From Adiantum capillus-veneris (lineage: Eukaryota; Streptophyta; Polypodiopsida; Polypodiales; Pteridaceae), in assembly GCA_014529385.2 (NCBI GenBank), contig CM043953.1:109126549-109190548 (forward strand): 64,000 nt of DNA, given 5' to 3'. Positions 9,287-20,390 of this stretch are shown piece by piece. The translations under genes and the position numbers were made by a program. The notes below the pieces were generated by a model. It was given only the letters and a program-made list of their open reading frames with translations. It did no database searches and had not been told where the DNA came from. Position 1 is the first letter of the stretch. Each line of letters starts with the position of its first letter.

Positions 9287-11275
9287 GTGCGTGCACAATT
9301 GGCAGGGATTCTCACTTATAGGGTACATGAGAAGGAAATTAACGTGCCTCAAGTAAAGACCCTACCATTGCCACCACCAAAAAGTATTCCCAATGCTTTT
9401 ACCTTGTTCTTTGATGGAGCTTTTCGACGAGCCACAGGGAAAGCAGGGGGAGGGCTAGTGTTGCTCAACCCAAGTGGAGAGGTGGTCATGAAAGAGAAGG
9501 TCAATCTATCAGGTTCAACTAGCAACAATGAAGCAGAATACGACACACTACTTCATGGTTTGAAGATGTGCATTGGCCAAGGGATAAAACGTCTCATGGT
9601 AAAAGGAGATGCACTTCTCATTGTTAAACAGATTTTAGGCATTTGGGCATGCAAGAATGAAAGCTTAAGGACAAAAGTTCATGCCATTCGTAAGATGTTT
9701 AATCAGTTTGAAGAAGTGCAACTATATCATATTCCGAGGAAACAAAATGAAGATGCCGATTTACTTGCACAACAAGCAGTTACATGTGTTGAGAGAGAAG
9801 TGCAGGTCATCATGGTGGCAGCAGCTGTCAAGCAACCGAGATACCAGGGATTGGAGTCATTGGCTCCCATTATTGGCTACATTTTGGAGGGTGAGTTTCC
9901 ACAAGACTTCACGAAGGCTCAGAAGAGGAGACTCATGAAGAAGGCAAGTTTCTATCTCTTCCTAGAAGGCTCCCTCTATCAAAGAGGGAAAGATCAAGTG
10001 TGCAGAAGAGTACCAACTATCGAGGAAATTCCAGCCATTCTAAAAGGTTTGCATGAAGAGGCATGTGGTGGTCATTTTGCCCAAGAATCAACTGTGAAGA
10101 AGATTTTGCTTGCGGGGTATGTTTGGCCAAGCTTGCATGTGGATGTTCAACATTGGTGTAAAAGCTGTCACAAATGTCAGATAAATGGAAATAGAAGGTT
10201 GGTGCATGGCCCGAGGCAAATAGTGCTTGCAAATGGACCCTTTGAAAAGTGGGGCATTGATGCTATGGGTCCTCTGCCTAGGACAAAAAATGGTAAACTC
10301 TACATTCTAGTGGCTATAGACTATATGACTAGGTGGGTGGAAGCTCAAAGTGTGGCAAGAGTGAATGAGAGGACAGTTAGCAAGTTTGTGTGCACTCACA
10401 TTTGTTGCAGATTTGGCACACCTTTGGAGATTTTTTCTGATAATGGTCCAGGGTTTAGGAAGGGCTTGCTCACAGAAGTTTGTGAAGAGCTTCACATTCT
10501 ACATCGTCATAGCACACCATACTACCCACAGTCAAATGGCTTGGTGGAGAAGGCTAATGGTGTCATTGCAGGAATCATTAGAAAGATGGTGCAAAACAAG
10601 ACAAAATTATGGGATGACTTCTTGGATGGTGCCTTGTGGGCATATCGAACCACATATAGGGAAGCCACAGAGTTCACACCATTTCACTTGGTCTATGGTC
10701 AAGAGGCTTTGCAGGCTATCGAGCTCAACATTCCAACAATGCAGCTTCATGGCAAAGGAGCACAAGATGATCAAGAGGTATGGATGGATCGACTTCTTAC
10801 GTTAGTGGAGCTTGAGTGGAAAAGAGAAGCAGCATACGAGTGCTACAAGAGGAAAGCCACACAAGCGAAAGAAACGCACGACAAGAAACTGAAGGACAAA
10901 GGCATCAAGGAAGGAGAGCTTGTGCTAAGGTATGACAATCGACTTGACAATCGTTTTGATGCCGAGTTTGAAACTAGATGGCAAGGGCCATACATAGTCA
11001 AGAAGGCTTTCAATTCTAGTTACTATCAGCTTATGGACTTGAATGGTAAAGAGCACTCCAGGAAGGTAAACGGGTATCTCTTGAAGCCCTATTTGAGTCG
11101 CCTTCTACCAAAGGATCTACCAAATATCTGTCCAAAGGCCGCTGTCTCATGTAAGTATTGTTACATGAAGCATGAGTGTAACTCCAGCCAAAATTCTGAG
11201 GGGCCAAACAATGAAGATCTCGTCAAGGACTCTGAAGCACTTTCTTTGGAAAAGATGCTCTATGATGGTACATAA
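9287..11275 (+). CDS. pol: Element A Pol, second part: additional RNase H (aRH) and integrase
   Basis: The frame continues that of 6917-9265 after one TAA and is open from 9266; the first codon at 9287 is GTG, so no true start is implied. Residues 38-165 form a complete second RNase H: D43 in FFDGA, E84 in NNEAEY, D108 in KGDALL and D158 in NEDAD, close to plant and archaeal type RNase H. Integrase follows: the HHCC zinc-binding set H256, H263, C294, C297 and the catalytic triad D325, D385, E421, with 35 residues between the last two. The C-terminal domain carries R-W-x-GPY-(I/V) near 564-570. There is no chromodomain. The last 50 residues are hydrophilic and end a few bases before the polypurine tract. 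The catalytic residues are intact; only the upstream stop prevents expression. Confidence 0.9.
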   Translation: MRAQLAGILTYRVHEKEINVPQVKTLPLPPPKSIPNAFTLFFDGAFRRATGKAGGGLVLLNPSGEVVMKEKVNLSGSTSNNEAEYDTLLHGLKMCIGQGIKRLMVKGDALLIVKQILGIWACKNESLRTKVHAIRKMFNQFEEVQLYHIPRKQNEDADLLAQQAVTCVEREVQVIMVAAAVKQPRYQGLESLAPIIGYILEGEFPQDFTKAQKRRLMKKASFYLFLEGSLYQRGKDQVCRRVPTIEEIPAILKGLHEEACGGHFAQESTVKKILLAGYVWPSLHVDVQHWCKSCHKCQINGNRRLVHGPRQIVLANGPFEKWGIDAMGPLPRTKNGKLYILVAIDYMTRWVEAQSVARVNERTVSKFVCTHICCRFGTPLEIFSDNGPGFRKGLLTEVCEELHILHRHSTPYYPQSNGLVEKANGVIAGIIRKMVQNKTKLWDDFLDGALWAYRTTYREATEFTPFHLVYGQEALQAIELNIPTMQLHGKGAQDDQEVWMDRLLTLVELEWKREAAYECYKRKATQAKETHDKKLKDKGIKEGELVLRYDNRLDNRFDAEFETRWQGPYIVKKAFNSSYYQLMDLNGKEHSRKVNGYLLKPYLSRLLPKDLPNICPKAAVSCKYCYMKHECNSSQNSEGPNNEDLVKDSEALSLEKMLYDGT

Positions 11276-11290
11276 ATATACCATCATCCT

Positions 11291-11303
11291 GGGGGAGGGC
11301 TAA
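11291..11303 (+). other. Polypurine tract of element A
   Basis: GGGGGAGGGCTAA lies directly before the 3' LTR start TGATAG and 15 bases after the pol stop codon. It is the expected plus-strand priming site. Confidence 0.85.
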
Positions 11304-12895
11304 TGATAGCCGTTTTTCAGCTCTCCATAATTGCCATAGTAAGTTACTCCACCCTACCAAATTCACCCAAACGCTATGGCTATCCCTACAATTTCACTAT
11401 ACATAGGCGTGTGTGAGTTAGGGGGCTTTTCTCATATCTTCTTAAAAACCCTCAGCTAGCTAGTCACTGGGCTAGTTGAGCCAAAAAATAAAAATAAATA
11501 AAAGTATATTATGGCCTCTTTGTGTGTAAATATTTCATTCTATATATGGCCTAAATATAAAGATTTTTTATAATTATTTTGGTATTTTATTTAAATATTC
11601 TACTTAGGTGTGTGTTTTATTAAACGTATGTACACCTTCTTTCATTCTCTTACACCATAATTATATTTTTTGTCAATATTGTACATACTCTAACCTCATA
11701 TTTTTCCTTTATACAAATCACTCCCACATTTTCACCCTCACCCTTGTGAAAACAAAAAATTGATTTCTAATCATTGGTTACTTTTATTATATTATTTACT
11801 TGCATACCTTTTCCTCTTTCACCCAAAATAATTCAAAGAGGGACCATATCATATGATTCCAATATCTTTCCATATCCATAACTCCTCCATACTTTATTAT
11901 TATTTTTACTCATTATTCTAACACCATGTGCTCATTGAGCTAAAGTCCATGAATAGTCCATACACTAGTCCCACCATGTATATATTTCTTTATTCACCAA
12001 TAATCCTCCTCCATGCATGGCTCAAGGGCAACTTGGATACTTTTTATTATAATATGACAAAGGAGGGGCTCACTCTTGGATGCATTGTACAAATTCAACA
12101 AAGGAGGGGGCCACTAAAAGACTTTTGCAGGCATAAAAAACAGGCTTTTTGGTGAGAATTTTTGCACCTATCTCCACTCCGAATTTGGAGCAATGGTCAA
12201 AGGAGAAAATGTAGCCCACGCTCTGAATAATAACCTCAAATTTTTTCATGATTTTTGAAGCTACCAGCGGTGAGCTATGATTTTTTGAGTGGACCCCTGT
12301 CTGCCCACTTTTCTCACAAGTAGCTTTTAGTCTTCTCTCACCCTTCCACACACCTACTCACTCTTACACATCCCTCCCTCTCCTTCCCTCACTCAAACCT
12401 GCAATTTCCATGGCTTCTCCCACCCTCTTCACCATTACCCTTCTCTCTCATCCCTATAGTTCTTTTATGAACCTCTACATACATACACCATCTCTATGCC
12501 TCTCTCTATTATCTCCAAAGTACAATTCCATCTTAACCCTTATATATATACATAAATTCAGCATGTGTACCATGATTAACCTCTCCAAATCAAGAGATCT
12601 CATCAACGAAATTACCATTTTCATCACGATAATCAACCTTGGCGGCGGTGGCGTAAAGAAGAGAAGACGAAGAAGAAGATCGATAGTCATTTTGAGAACC
12701 TACACAAGTAAGTCCAAAACATCTTCAAGCTTCACCATCACCAAGATTTTCTCACTTCATTCAACCATACACCTCATTCTACCCATTGTAAATGTAACAT
12801 TAACTTTCTAGTGATTACTAACCACTAACATACTAACACAAAATAGCCATTGACCTAACCATAAAAGACACCTCGCCTCAAGACATGTGTATAGT

Positions 12896-12943
<48 letters not shown>

Positions 12944-13962
12944 ACTTACTTTCACCTTATCTACCATCAATAATGCTCTCTTTTGAGCCCACACCCATGA
13001 CTCAAGCAGACAAAGAAGGCCCGCAATGTTTTGATATTCAAAAAAATCATAATCCTGATTTGTTAGCTTGTAAATTAGGATTTTCAATAATCTTAATGAG
13101 GGGTCTCCAACCTATAAATAGGCCCCTTTCCTTCTTGTAAAACAACCTCCAATATCTCACATAGCATCCCAACACTCTATGCGTGAGGAGAGATTAGGTG
13201 TAGCAACCACTTGTGAGCTTCACTCTTGGTGTGAGAGAAGCCTTCAAGCTACACATTGCAAGTGAGAGAGCGTGAGTTCCACAAACCTCAAAACCACTAT
13301 TGTATATGCTCCTTCATCATCAATAAATTGAGGTTTGGTGCATCAAAGGCGTAATTCGACGTTCAAATCTTCGTCTTTCCATTTGTGCAATACGGTTTGG
13401 TGAATTCAAGGTGACTTGTGTATTTTGAGTTTTTATCGGTTGATCTTGATTTTAGAGAGTGTTTTAGTGTGTTTTTCATTGCCAGTTTTTTGTCCATTGT
13501 AAGAGGGTATTGTGGTGAGAGGTCTCCCACACCCTAAGACAGTGTGTGTGTGTGTTTTGGCAATGTTTAGCAATCACTAAGCATTGAGTGAGTTTTGTAC
13601 AAGTTCTACGATAGCATCATAACGAACCATCTCCATTTGCAAGTCACAAATAAGGTATTACACAAGATCCTTTCCTCTCTCTCTCTTCCCTTTTCTCTAG
13701 CTCTCTCTGGTCCATTTCATGTGTGTCTTGGTGTGAGGTTGCTTGTGTGTGTTGTGTGGTGCATCTTCTTGGTTGTGCTAAAATCTCTCTTGCGTCCTAG
13801 TTCGCATACCATAACTAGGTGGTGCCCCTATCTTGTTTGGGTTTGGCTGTGGGTTTGTTGTTGTGTTGTGCTTGTGGTTGCCCCAGCCCTAATTGAGCAG
13901 CACGGGAGCCTTGAGGGGTGTTTAGAGGTCGCCTCTCTTGTTGCCCGCCCCGGACCGCCTCA
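11304..13962 (+). repeat. Element A 3' LTR
   Basis: 2659 bp matching 2705-5382, with sparse substitutions and a shorter (CT)n array. The TATA box copy is at 13113-13120. It is followed by ATGC (13963-13966), the right copy of the target duplication. Confidence 0.92.
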
Positions 13963-13966
13963 ATGC
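13963..13966. other. Target-site duplication of element A, right copy (ATGC)
   Basis: It matches ATGC at 2701-2704. Together they fix both ends of element A. Confidence 0.7.
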
Positions 13967-14099
13967 CATATATAGCTTTCAATGGTCCGCTACTTAAGCT
14001 AGCTAGATGTTGTGATGCTTGTGGTCCTTCATCATTCATAATCCTCATGTATGCTTACCTTTGATCTTCATCTTTGAGGAATTGCTCTAAGTGATGGCT

Positions 14100-14710
14100 T
14101 CTACCTCAAGATAAATGAGTGCTTGAAGAAGGCCATCATATCCCTCTCTCAATCCATGAATGATTATTGTAGAGCATTTTATTGCATATTATCCTCTCTC
14201 CGACAAAAACTAGTTGTTGATGTGGGTCTCTAACGCTTTACGATCAATTCAATTGAATTTTCCTCGCTTTAAGATCAATTCAATTGCATTTTCCTCTTCA
14301 TTCCTCCTCAGGCTGGTAAGCTCAAGCCTCAAGTCTACTTGAATTGATGTACTCTTTGAATCATGGATGTTCTTCAAGGTATCCCAAGATTTCTTCGGAG
14401 TGATCACTTCAAGTAGATGGCTGAAAATATCATCCTTGACACTTATCTTCATCATGTTGATTGGAAACATAGATTTATTATCCCATCTGTCCCTTCCCCC
14501 CCTCATTTATTTGATGGGTATTTCCATTTTGTTAGAGAACAATCTTGTAAGAAGAGTAGTGACTCCATCTTCACCTTGCAAGGCAACAAGTAGAGGTTGT
14601 GAAAACTTTGTGCCATCTTCAAATTCAAGAAGAGAATGTTATCAATTGGTATCTTAGCTTTCACTCAGTATCTTCCTAGATATGCTCTCGAAAATATCTC
14701 TGATACCTTG
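14100..14710 (-). pseudogene. gag: Ty1/copia gag fragment (UBN2-like)
   Basis: The minus strand has an open frame at 14249-14506 with the typical copia capsid pattern: DIFSHLLEV-x-TPK-x-SWDTL followed by a charged helical stretch LELTSLRRNEEE. Continuing downstream with a stop, the frame contains a VGERI motif near 14200-14220, as in the later part of copia Gag. On the right, CTCTGATACC near 14698-14707 resembles a reversed initiator-Met primer-binding site, so the 5' end of the element may be there, though no LTR could be delimited. Several stops and frameshifts are present. Confidence 0.6.
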
Positions 14711-15340
14711 TAGAAATATATTTTATTGGATCTGAGTACCAAACTAGGAGACAATCAGGTAGGTGGCTGCATTTTTCCTATGCAGGCAACCAACTTGGCA
14801 CCTCTATAGCTTGAGCTAGAATCTACTTTTGGAAAGTGGGGTAGTTTTATTTCAAGTCCAAACATGTAGAGCATTTTTAGATACTTAGTAGAAAAAATAT
14901 ATCTTTACACCTCAAAATATTAATGGTTAGATTGGGAGATATCATGCATGAAAACACTGTGCTAAATGAGGTTTGGTGCTTGAAATTCTCCATGACTTTG
15001 CAAACCCTTTCACCAATGTAGTAGGTGAATATTGTACAGTTCTACTAACATGTAGGTTGATGGAATATATGATGTGAGCCACAAGTTTTCATGCCATAAC
15101 ATTCCCTCAAACCATCTGCCATAGAGATCCACCATGCACATCTTCCTAAGCACTAGTTCACAACAATGACAAGAGATGATGTGATCTTGTGGCTAGTTTA
15201 CTTATCCAACTTGAGAAATATTCACATTAATCATTGTGTTGTGCCTGTAGTATTGGAAAGGGTAACCTCTTGGGAAGTTTTTGTGATTCCTAATAACTTT
15301 TATGTATAGGAGCTACACATGAAGTCCCTAAGTGAAAGCA
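14711..15340. other. Unassigned DNA, possibly remnants of copia LTR or UTR
   Basis: No motif-bearing frame is visible. The segment lies between two copia fragments that both read on the minus strand. Confidence 0.35.
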
Positions 15341-15367
15341 ACACGCACACGCACACACACACACACA

Positions 15368-15458
<91 letters not shown>
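15341..15458. repeat. Compound (CA)n-(GA)n microsatellite
   Basis: ACACGCACAC repeats followed by about 43 GA units to 15458. The frames across it code only for dipeptide repeats and are not genes. Confidence 0.95.
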
Positions 15459-15462
<4 letters not shown>

Positions 15463-15639
15463 TGGATGGAGCACGTGCAAAATGCAGTACAAAGTGTGAG
15501 CTTCAATTTATCTTATTTATTATTAGAGAATGACTGATAGCAGGCTATTTGAGCTAGTGTATGATGGAAGGTTGGATATTACCAATCAAAGCACAACGGC
15601 CCTTTACCACCCACGTCCCACTCAAAGGGAGATGTTCGC

Positions 15640-16940
15640 TTAAGCAATTTATGGACATATATTCAATGTGTATAGTGTTCATATCTCTACACATTGACCA
15701 TGAGCATTTGACATTGTGCAAAACTATCAGAGGACCTTTTGTAAGAAGATCTAGACAATTGTGATATACCTAGTGTCATGAGCCTGAAGATTGAAGTGAT
15801 ACTTCACATCAGTGCTTCATCATTGCAAATTTTGGATTTTTTGCAGTTGGATAACATAGGACTATCATAATACAAAAGTAGAACATTTAGAAAAATTCCC
15901 AAAACTCCATGTAGATGAGTAATCCATATAGATTCCTTGCTTGCCTCTGGTGTAGGAACATATTTAATTTTTGTGGTAGGCTGAGAAGTAAAATCTTCCA
16001 AACAAGCTCACCATGAAACTACACCATAAGTAACTATAAAGATATGTCCCAAATAGATCTTTTGATGTCAATGCTCCTTGCATATATTATGCATTTATAA
16101 AACCAATGACACATGCTACTTTGCCGCCAAAGATATTGCACAACTTCTTTGTACAATTGATGTAGCTTATCATGCCTTTTAGTGCCTCCCAATCCTTCAT
16201 AATAGGATTTTCTATAAGTTTGCTAATGACTTCCACTACAAAGTGCAATGCCTCCACAAGCCCCAATTGTGGTTTTCTTCAAAGAACCAATAGAAGATGA
16301 ATAAAGAATCTTGGCCATCAAAACCATGTTTCTCCTTATAATTGAGACAATTTTCTTGTCTAATTTTTACATACTGCATGCCAAAAATATGTTTTGACTT
16401 AGTTAAAGCCTTCATATCAAAGTTCTCATGCAACTTTGTCCTCAAAAATATTATTCTCGGCTATAAGTAATATTCATGTGAAATATCAAGATTAAATGTT
16501 TATGATACATAAATTTCTTATGAAGAGTCAAAGATTAAATTTTCTAAAAAAATTCCTTTTGTAACCTTGAGAGTTTACAAATGCACCAGCTTGTGACATC
16601 ATCCCTTCATGTCTACTTCAAAGAAGAATGTTCCTAAGCTTACACACCAAGTTCTCTTGCCTTTAGCAAAAGAATTCATTGATTGTTCCTTGCATGCAAA
16701 TGTCCTCATGAAGATCACCACTTAAAAATACCATCTTGAATCCATATGAACAAGGTCCATCTCCTCTCTAAAAAAGAAAAAACAACAAACTACACAAAGA
16801 GTATCTGTTGACCATAGGTGATGATATCTCATCAAAGTTTACACCATTCTACTGCTCAAACTCTTTATGAACCAATCTCACATTAAAGTTAAGAATTTTG
16901 TTACTTGGTGGGATCTAAAATTTGTAACCAATTTATACGC
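15640..16940 (-). pseudogene. pol: Ty1/copia reverse transcriptase and RNase H remnant
   Basis: Reading the minus strand from 16940 downward with frameshifts gives the copia RT order. A GVNFDEI-S-P-V stretch near 16840-16870 is followed by F-x-x-GDLHEDI-x-MQG near 16700-16760, then by ENFDMKALTKSKHIFGMQ at about 16370-16430, which corresponds to the family's F-x-M-KDLG-x-AK-x-ILGM. Copia RNase H follows: TTKIKYVPTPEASKESIW near 15910-15980 stands for TTEAEYxAxxEAxKEAIW, then LYYDS for the LYCDS box, and D-V-K-Y-H-F near 15800. Stops and shifts are numerous. Its gag half is not adjacent, so it is a separate or rearranged copy. Confidence 0.6.
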
Positions 16941-17290
16941 TAGTCATGAAGTACTTGAGACTTTGGTGGTATGTTTGTAAATGAATGGAGTCCCCAATAA
17001 ATAGTGATTCGATGTGTCTAAGGCATGTAGAACAGCTAAAAAATTCCATCTTTTCACCCCCCCTCTCTCACTCATCCTCATGTATATACATTTACCTCTC
17101 TACTATGCCTCATTGAATACCTCCCTCTACCACCAACGGTGAGATGAGAACTCAATATATTGAAAGGCTCAAGGGTAAATAAAATTTTTGCAAGTGAGTG
17201 ATGAAGAAGCACCATTAGAGGTGGAAAGGTGAAGCTTCTAGGAGGAGCATTTACAAGGACAAGGTGGTGGCTCCCAAGGCATCTCAATTT
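16941..17290. other. Unassigned stretch before element F
   Basis: No supported frame. The 5' end of element F's LTR probably lies in or near here, but I could not find a TG start with a partner. Confidence 0.35.

Positions 17291-17291
<1 letters not shown>

Positions 17292-17314
<23 letters not shown>
17292..17314. repeat. Poly(C) tract
   Basis: A run of 23 C followed by GCCCCG. Long G/C homopolymers recur in this window (22954-22969, 23425-23455) in otherwise AT-rich DNA. Confidence 0.9.
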
Positions 17315-17321
<7 letters not shown>

Positions 17322-17339
17322 TTTAGCCTTGTAAATTGT

Positions 17340-18176
17340 AATTATCCCTAAATAAAATCATGCAAGAAAACCTATATAAAGAACCCCAATCTCAGTCAAA
17401 GGGGGATCTCCACATTGTAAATTTCCTTCAGTAAGTACATGAGTGCAACACTAGGAGGCCACTACTGTATTGGGAGGCGGAGTTTTATCTATATCTTGTC
17501 ATTAGCAAGTTAGATTTTTCTATGAGCTTTGCTACTTGCAACTGTCCCTTTGATGGAGTTGTGATTCTTACCCTTACTCCACTATACATTGAAGATTTCA
17601 TAATGTTTAGACACTTTGCTTGTGAGTATGTGTGGAGAGTATGGGTGAGTATAAGTGAGTATGTCGCAGATTTTGGAGGTTTGAGACTATAGTGAAGTAT
17701 TGCATTCAATTGTCATTGATCCTTCTTCCATTCACTCTCTTCACTATCCAACACATTTCTATTACCTTCTATCCTTATTCTTCTCTCTCTCTCTCTCTCT
17801 CTCTCTCTATTCCTCAATCACATACGCACACAATGCCTTGCCATTGCAGCCATTTGACATAGTTGGTTAAGAGAGATTTTGAATAGGCACCCCTTCAAGA
17901 CTCTCACAACACAAGAGTGGTTTCCTCATACCATCATCCTTCCATTTGGATGTATTTTGTGTGTGCATTCTCACTTGGGTGTTAGAAGTTGGCCGGATGA
18001 GGCTGTAACATGAGTGCATATCCCAGTGCCTTTGTGCACGTGTACCATTTGTTGAGTCTCATTTTGCTTCCTAGCCGTACGTTTAGCTAGGTGGTGCCCC
18101 AAAGGTTTTTTTGCCCTCCCTTGATGAGGTCCGTGTGCATCGTCTTGGTGTAGATGCCACGAAGTTGCACACCTCA
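17340..18176 (+). repeat. Element F 5' LTR, 3' portion
   Basis: It is placed by the primer-binding site that follows the CA at 18175-18176. A TATATAAA at 17373-17380 is a candidate promoter, with GGGGATCTCC and TTGTAAATTTCC downstream. The upstream limit is not determined and no second copy of this LTR is in the window. The sequence is unlike the A-family LTR except for the CTCA terminus. Confidence 0.45.
17373..17380 (+). promoter_or_regulatory. Candidate TATA box of element F LTR
   Basis: TATATAAA about 800 bases before the LTR end, a spacing similar to that in element A (about 850 bases). Confidence 0.45.
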
Positions 18177-18181
18177 TTAAA

Positions 18182-18198
18182 TGGTGCCCCCACTGAGG
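18182..18198 (+). other. Primer-binding site of element F
   Basis: TGGTGCCCCCACTGAGG, identical to that of element A over these bases, five bases after the LTR end. Confidence 0.7.
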
Positions 18199-18217
18199 AA
18201 GACTTTGTAAGCTTTCA

Positions 18218-19012
18218 ATGTTCTTGAAAATGAGTGAAGAAACCTTGACAAGGATGCTTGTGGTAGAGGTTTTCTACATCGACATCCATAGTGACAAGTG
18301 CATCCATATCAAGGGAGGAAAGCGAGTAGTCAAACCTCTTTTTCTTGAAGAATCCTCAAAGAAGAACAGGGCCATAAACACCCCTAAGTGGCCCAAGGAA
18401 ATTACACAAGTAAAAGGAAAGGAAGGGTTTAGACACGCTTGAAAGTACATGGTACGCGAAGGGAAGGAGCCACTTGGAAATGCTGGTGCTTCAAGCTCAA
18501 AGCCCACTTCAAACACAGTAGCCAAGATTCTACCAAGGCTACCATGGAGGGTATCTTCTAAGGCAAAGAGACGTAAGATCGCATATTGTTTTATGGAGTG
18601 TATGAGAGTGCAACTGGTACACTTTGTCAACCCCAAAGCAAGGGAATCAAGGGCACTTCCATGTCCAAAGGAAGAGTGGTTTGGCTACTATCCTCGGTGT
18701 TTTAGAGAGTGGGTTGAGAGCCTCCCTGCTCTTCCCTTGCAACTCATCTTAAAGAATATGTCCACAACAGATGCAACAAAGAGGATTGGGGGAGATAAAC
18801 ACCTTAATGGAGTGCTCTTCATGCAACGGTTTGATTACAACAACTACTTGCAGTTGCTATTAGCAAAAAACCTCGGGGTCGTCAAGCACGCTGTCATCAC
18901 TCCCTATGTGATGGTAGATGAGGAGTTTGGTAATGTAAAAGTCATGAAGGGGTGTGATCTATTGTGGATATACAACCTTGTCAATGCCAAGAAGTGCGAC
19001 TGGAATAAGTAA
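18218..19012 (+). pseudogene. Pre-gag ORF of element F (unknown, one in-frame stop)
   Basis: Two frames, 18218-18442 and 18449-19012, are in the same phase and separated by a single TGA at 18440-18442, so together they form one ORF of about 265 codons. It starts 20 bases after the primer-binding site. The first part is mixed charged and hydrophobic, the middle is basic (KAKRRK near the centre), and the end is compact with several aromatic residues (EEWFGYYPRCFREW; CDLLWIYNLV). I do not recognise a domain. By position it matches ORF1 of Ogre elements, whose function is unknown. It ends 17 bases before the P2-like ORF. Confidence 0.55.
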
Positions 19013-19029
19013 GGTTTTACCCTATAAGC

Positions 19030-19260
19030 ATGGATAACGGGCCACAATTTTTTCCTTTTAGCTTCCTGCGTCATATGCATGTGAGAATATATGTTGATAG
19101 AAAAATTTTCTACCAGCAAAAAATAGTCTTCTTGTTTGGATTCCAAGTATTAGATGAAATCCTTCGATCCCCACATCCTATCATTCTGCCTCTACTGGAT
19201 TATCATCACTCATTTGATGTATTATTTCATTTTGTTCTAGCCTCTTGTTCATTAAACTCA
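19030..19260 (+). CDS. P2-like leader ORF of element F
   Basis: ATG at 19030, 17 bases after the pre-gag ORF. The core resembles P2 of elements A, B and C: DRKIFYQQKIVFLFG near residues 24-38, DEIL-x-S near 42-47, PIILPLLDYHHSFDV near 50-64. After about residue 70 the frame runs on into an (AT)n array, so the natural stop has been lost or moved. Like the other copies it lies before gag. No P1 partner is evident here. Confidence 0.6.
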
Positions 19261-19302
19261 GTTCCAACCCTTTGCACAAACCATTGTGATTTTCAAATCA
19301 TT

Positions 19303-19430
<128 letters not shown>

Positions 19431-19479
19431 TTCTATAAAAGAGAAAAAAAAGCTGCTGCAATTTTGAAATCTTGAGCAG

Positions 19480-20250
19480 ATGGATTTCCCAAAATTCTAT
19501 GGGAAGCCGGGTGAAGTCGCCCCTGATTTTCTAGACAATCTAGAAATGGCCTTCTTGGTATACGGACGAGATGAGGAAGCTACTTGGTCAAGGCCTTCCC
19601 ATCGGTTTTGTGGGAGGGGGCCAAGGCTTGGTACCAGACTCTCCCTCCAGACATGAGAGAGGATTGGGAGAGACTAAAGATGACTTTTCTCAGCAACTAT
19701 CAACATCAAGAGTCCCTAGATGAAATATGGAGACAACTTCAAGAGCTCCATCAGTCTGTTGAATAGTTATAAGGCATACAAAGATCAGTTTCTCAAAATC
19801 TGGGAGAAGTGGTCATCCTCCTTAGGCGAGGGAGAAAGGGCACTTGATTGTTTTATAGTAGGAATTTATCCGATCCTACAAGAAAAATTAAAAGGGAAGT
19901 TTCCAACTTTCTATGATCAAGCCATTCTTCATGCAAGAGAGAAGGATCGTAAGATGAAGTTCCAAGATCAGCTGCCAGGAGGAATCAAGCCTCCACCAAT
20001 GGCACATAAGTCAGGGCTAGTGGAAGGGGTAGCCCCAACCAACCCCGAAATTGCACAACATGAGCTATTGAAACAAATTACCAACTAGTTGGAAAGACTC
20101 TCCTTAAACTTGGTTCAAGGTGTGCGACCCCCACCACAAGCCAATGGAGCTAATTGTGAAGGTGGTCAACGGAAAGCTAGGAAATATGTATGCTACAATT
20201 GTGGGTAGGTCATGGTATGTACTATTTTCCCTTTCCTTGCCAAGGGAATG
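19480..20250 (+). pseudogene. gag: Element F gag, frameshifted
   Basis: ATG at 19480 opens a capsid-like frame ([12 protein letters not shown]) that shifts near 19578 and again near 19750. The three pieces read on as a continuous Retrotrans_gag domain with LWEGAKAWYQTLPPDM (the family's A-x-x-W-(Y/F)-x-x-L) and, further on, YKDQFLKIW. A zinc knuckle is visible near 20189-20225 as CYNCG, a stop or two-base shift, then GHGMYY. It is broken by these lesions. The following sequence is proline-rich to about 20389. Confidence 0.7.
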
Positions 20251-20390
20251 GTAATCCATGATGCCTACCTCGACAAAAAGTAACCCCTCCACGTGATAGG
20301 CCACAAGCAAGGCCTGTTGCACCCATGGCACCACTGATATAGATATTAAGGCCCCCGGCACCACCACCACTCGCACCAGCGGAAATTCAT

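Larger units (their letters stand above)
2705..13962 (+). mobile_element. Element A: near-complete Ty3/gypsy Tat-type LTR retrotransposon
   Basis: An 11.26-kb element with two long, almost identical LTRs (2705-5382 and 11304-13962), a primer-binding site at 5387, a polypurine tract at 11291-11303 and matching ATGC duplications outside. The order is LTR, PBS, small ORFs P1 and P2, gag, PR-RT-RH, second RNase H (aRH)-IN, PPT, LTR. RT before integrase makes it Ty3/gypsy. The additional RNase H between the classical one and integrase is the hallmark of the plant Tat group (includes Ogre and Retand). High LTR similarity, with scattered point changes and a different (CT)n length, indicates a fairly recent insertion. 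Coding is interrupted at three places (see gag and pol entries), so this copy probably cannot move without help. A minus-strand relative (element B) lies at 32938-50429. Confidence 0.92.

Noticed and set aside
10365-10805. A 146-codon ORF overlapping element A integrase
   Set aside because: A frame shadow of the integrase coding sequence, with no independent start context or motif.
15300-15537. ORFs of SL and RE repeats over the microsatellite
   Set aside because: Pure translations of (CT)n/(GA)n. Similar ORFs at 19258-19461, 49130-49453, 51506-51835, 52876-53146 and 59833-60369 were rejected for the same reason.
17292-17314. Poly(C) tract as an RNA element
   Set aside because: A simple homopolymer with no associated structure; possibly lengthened or misread in sequencing.
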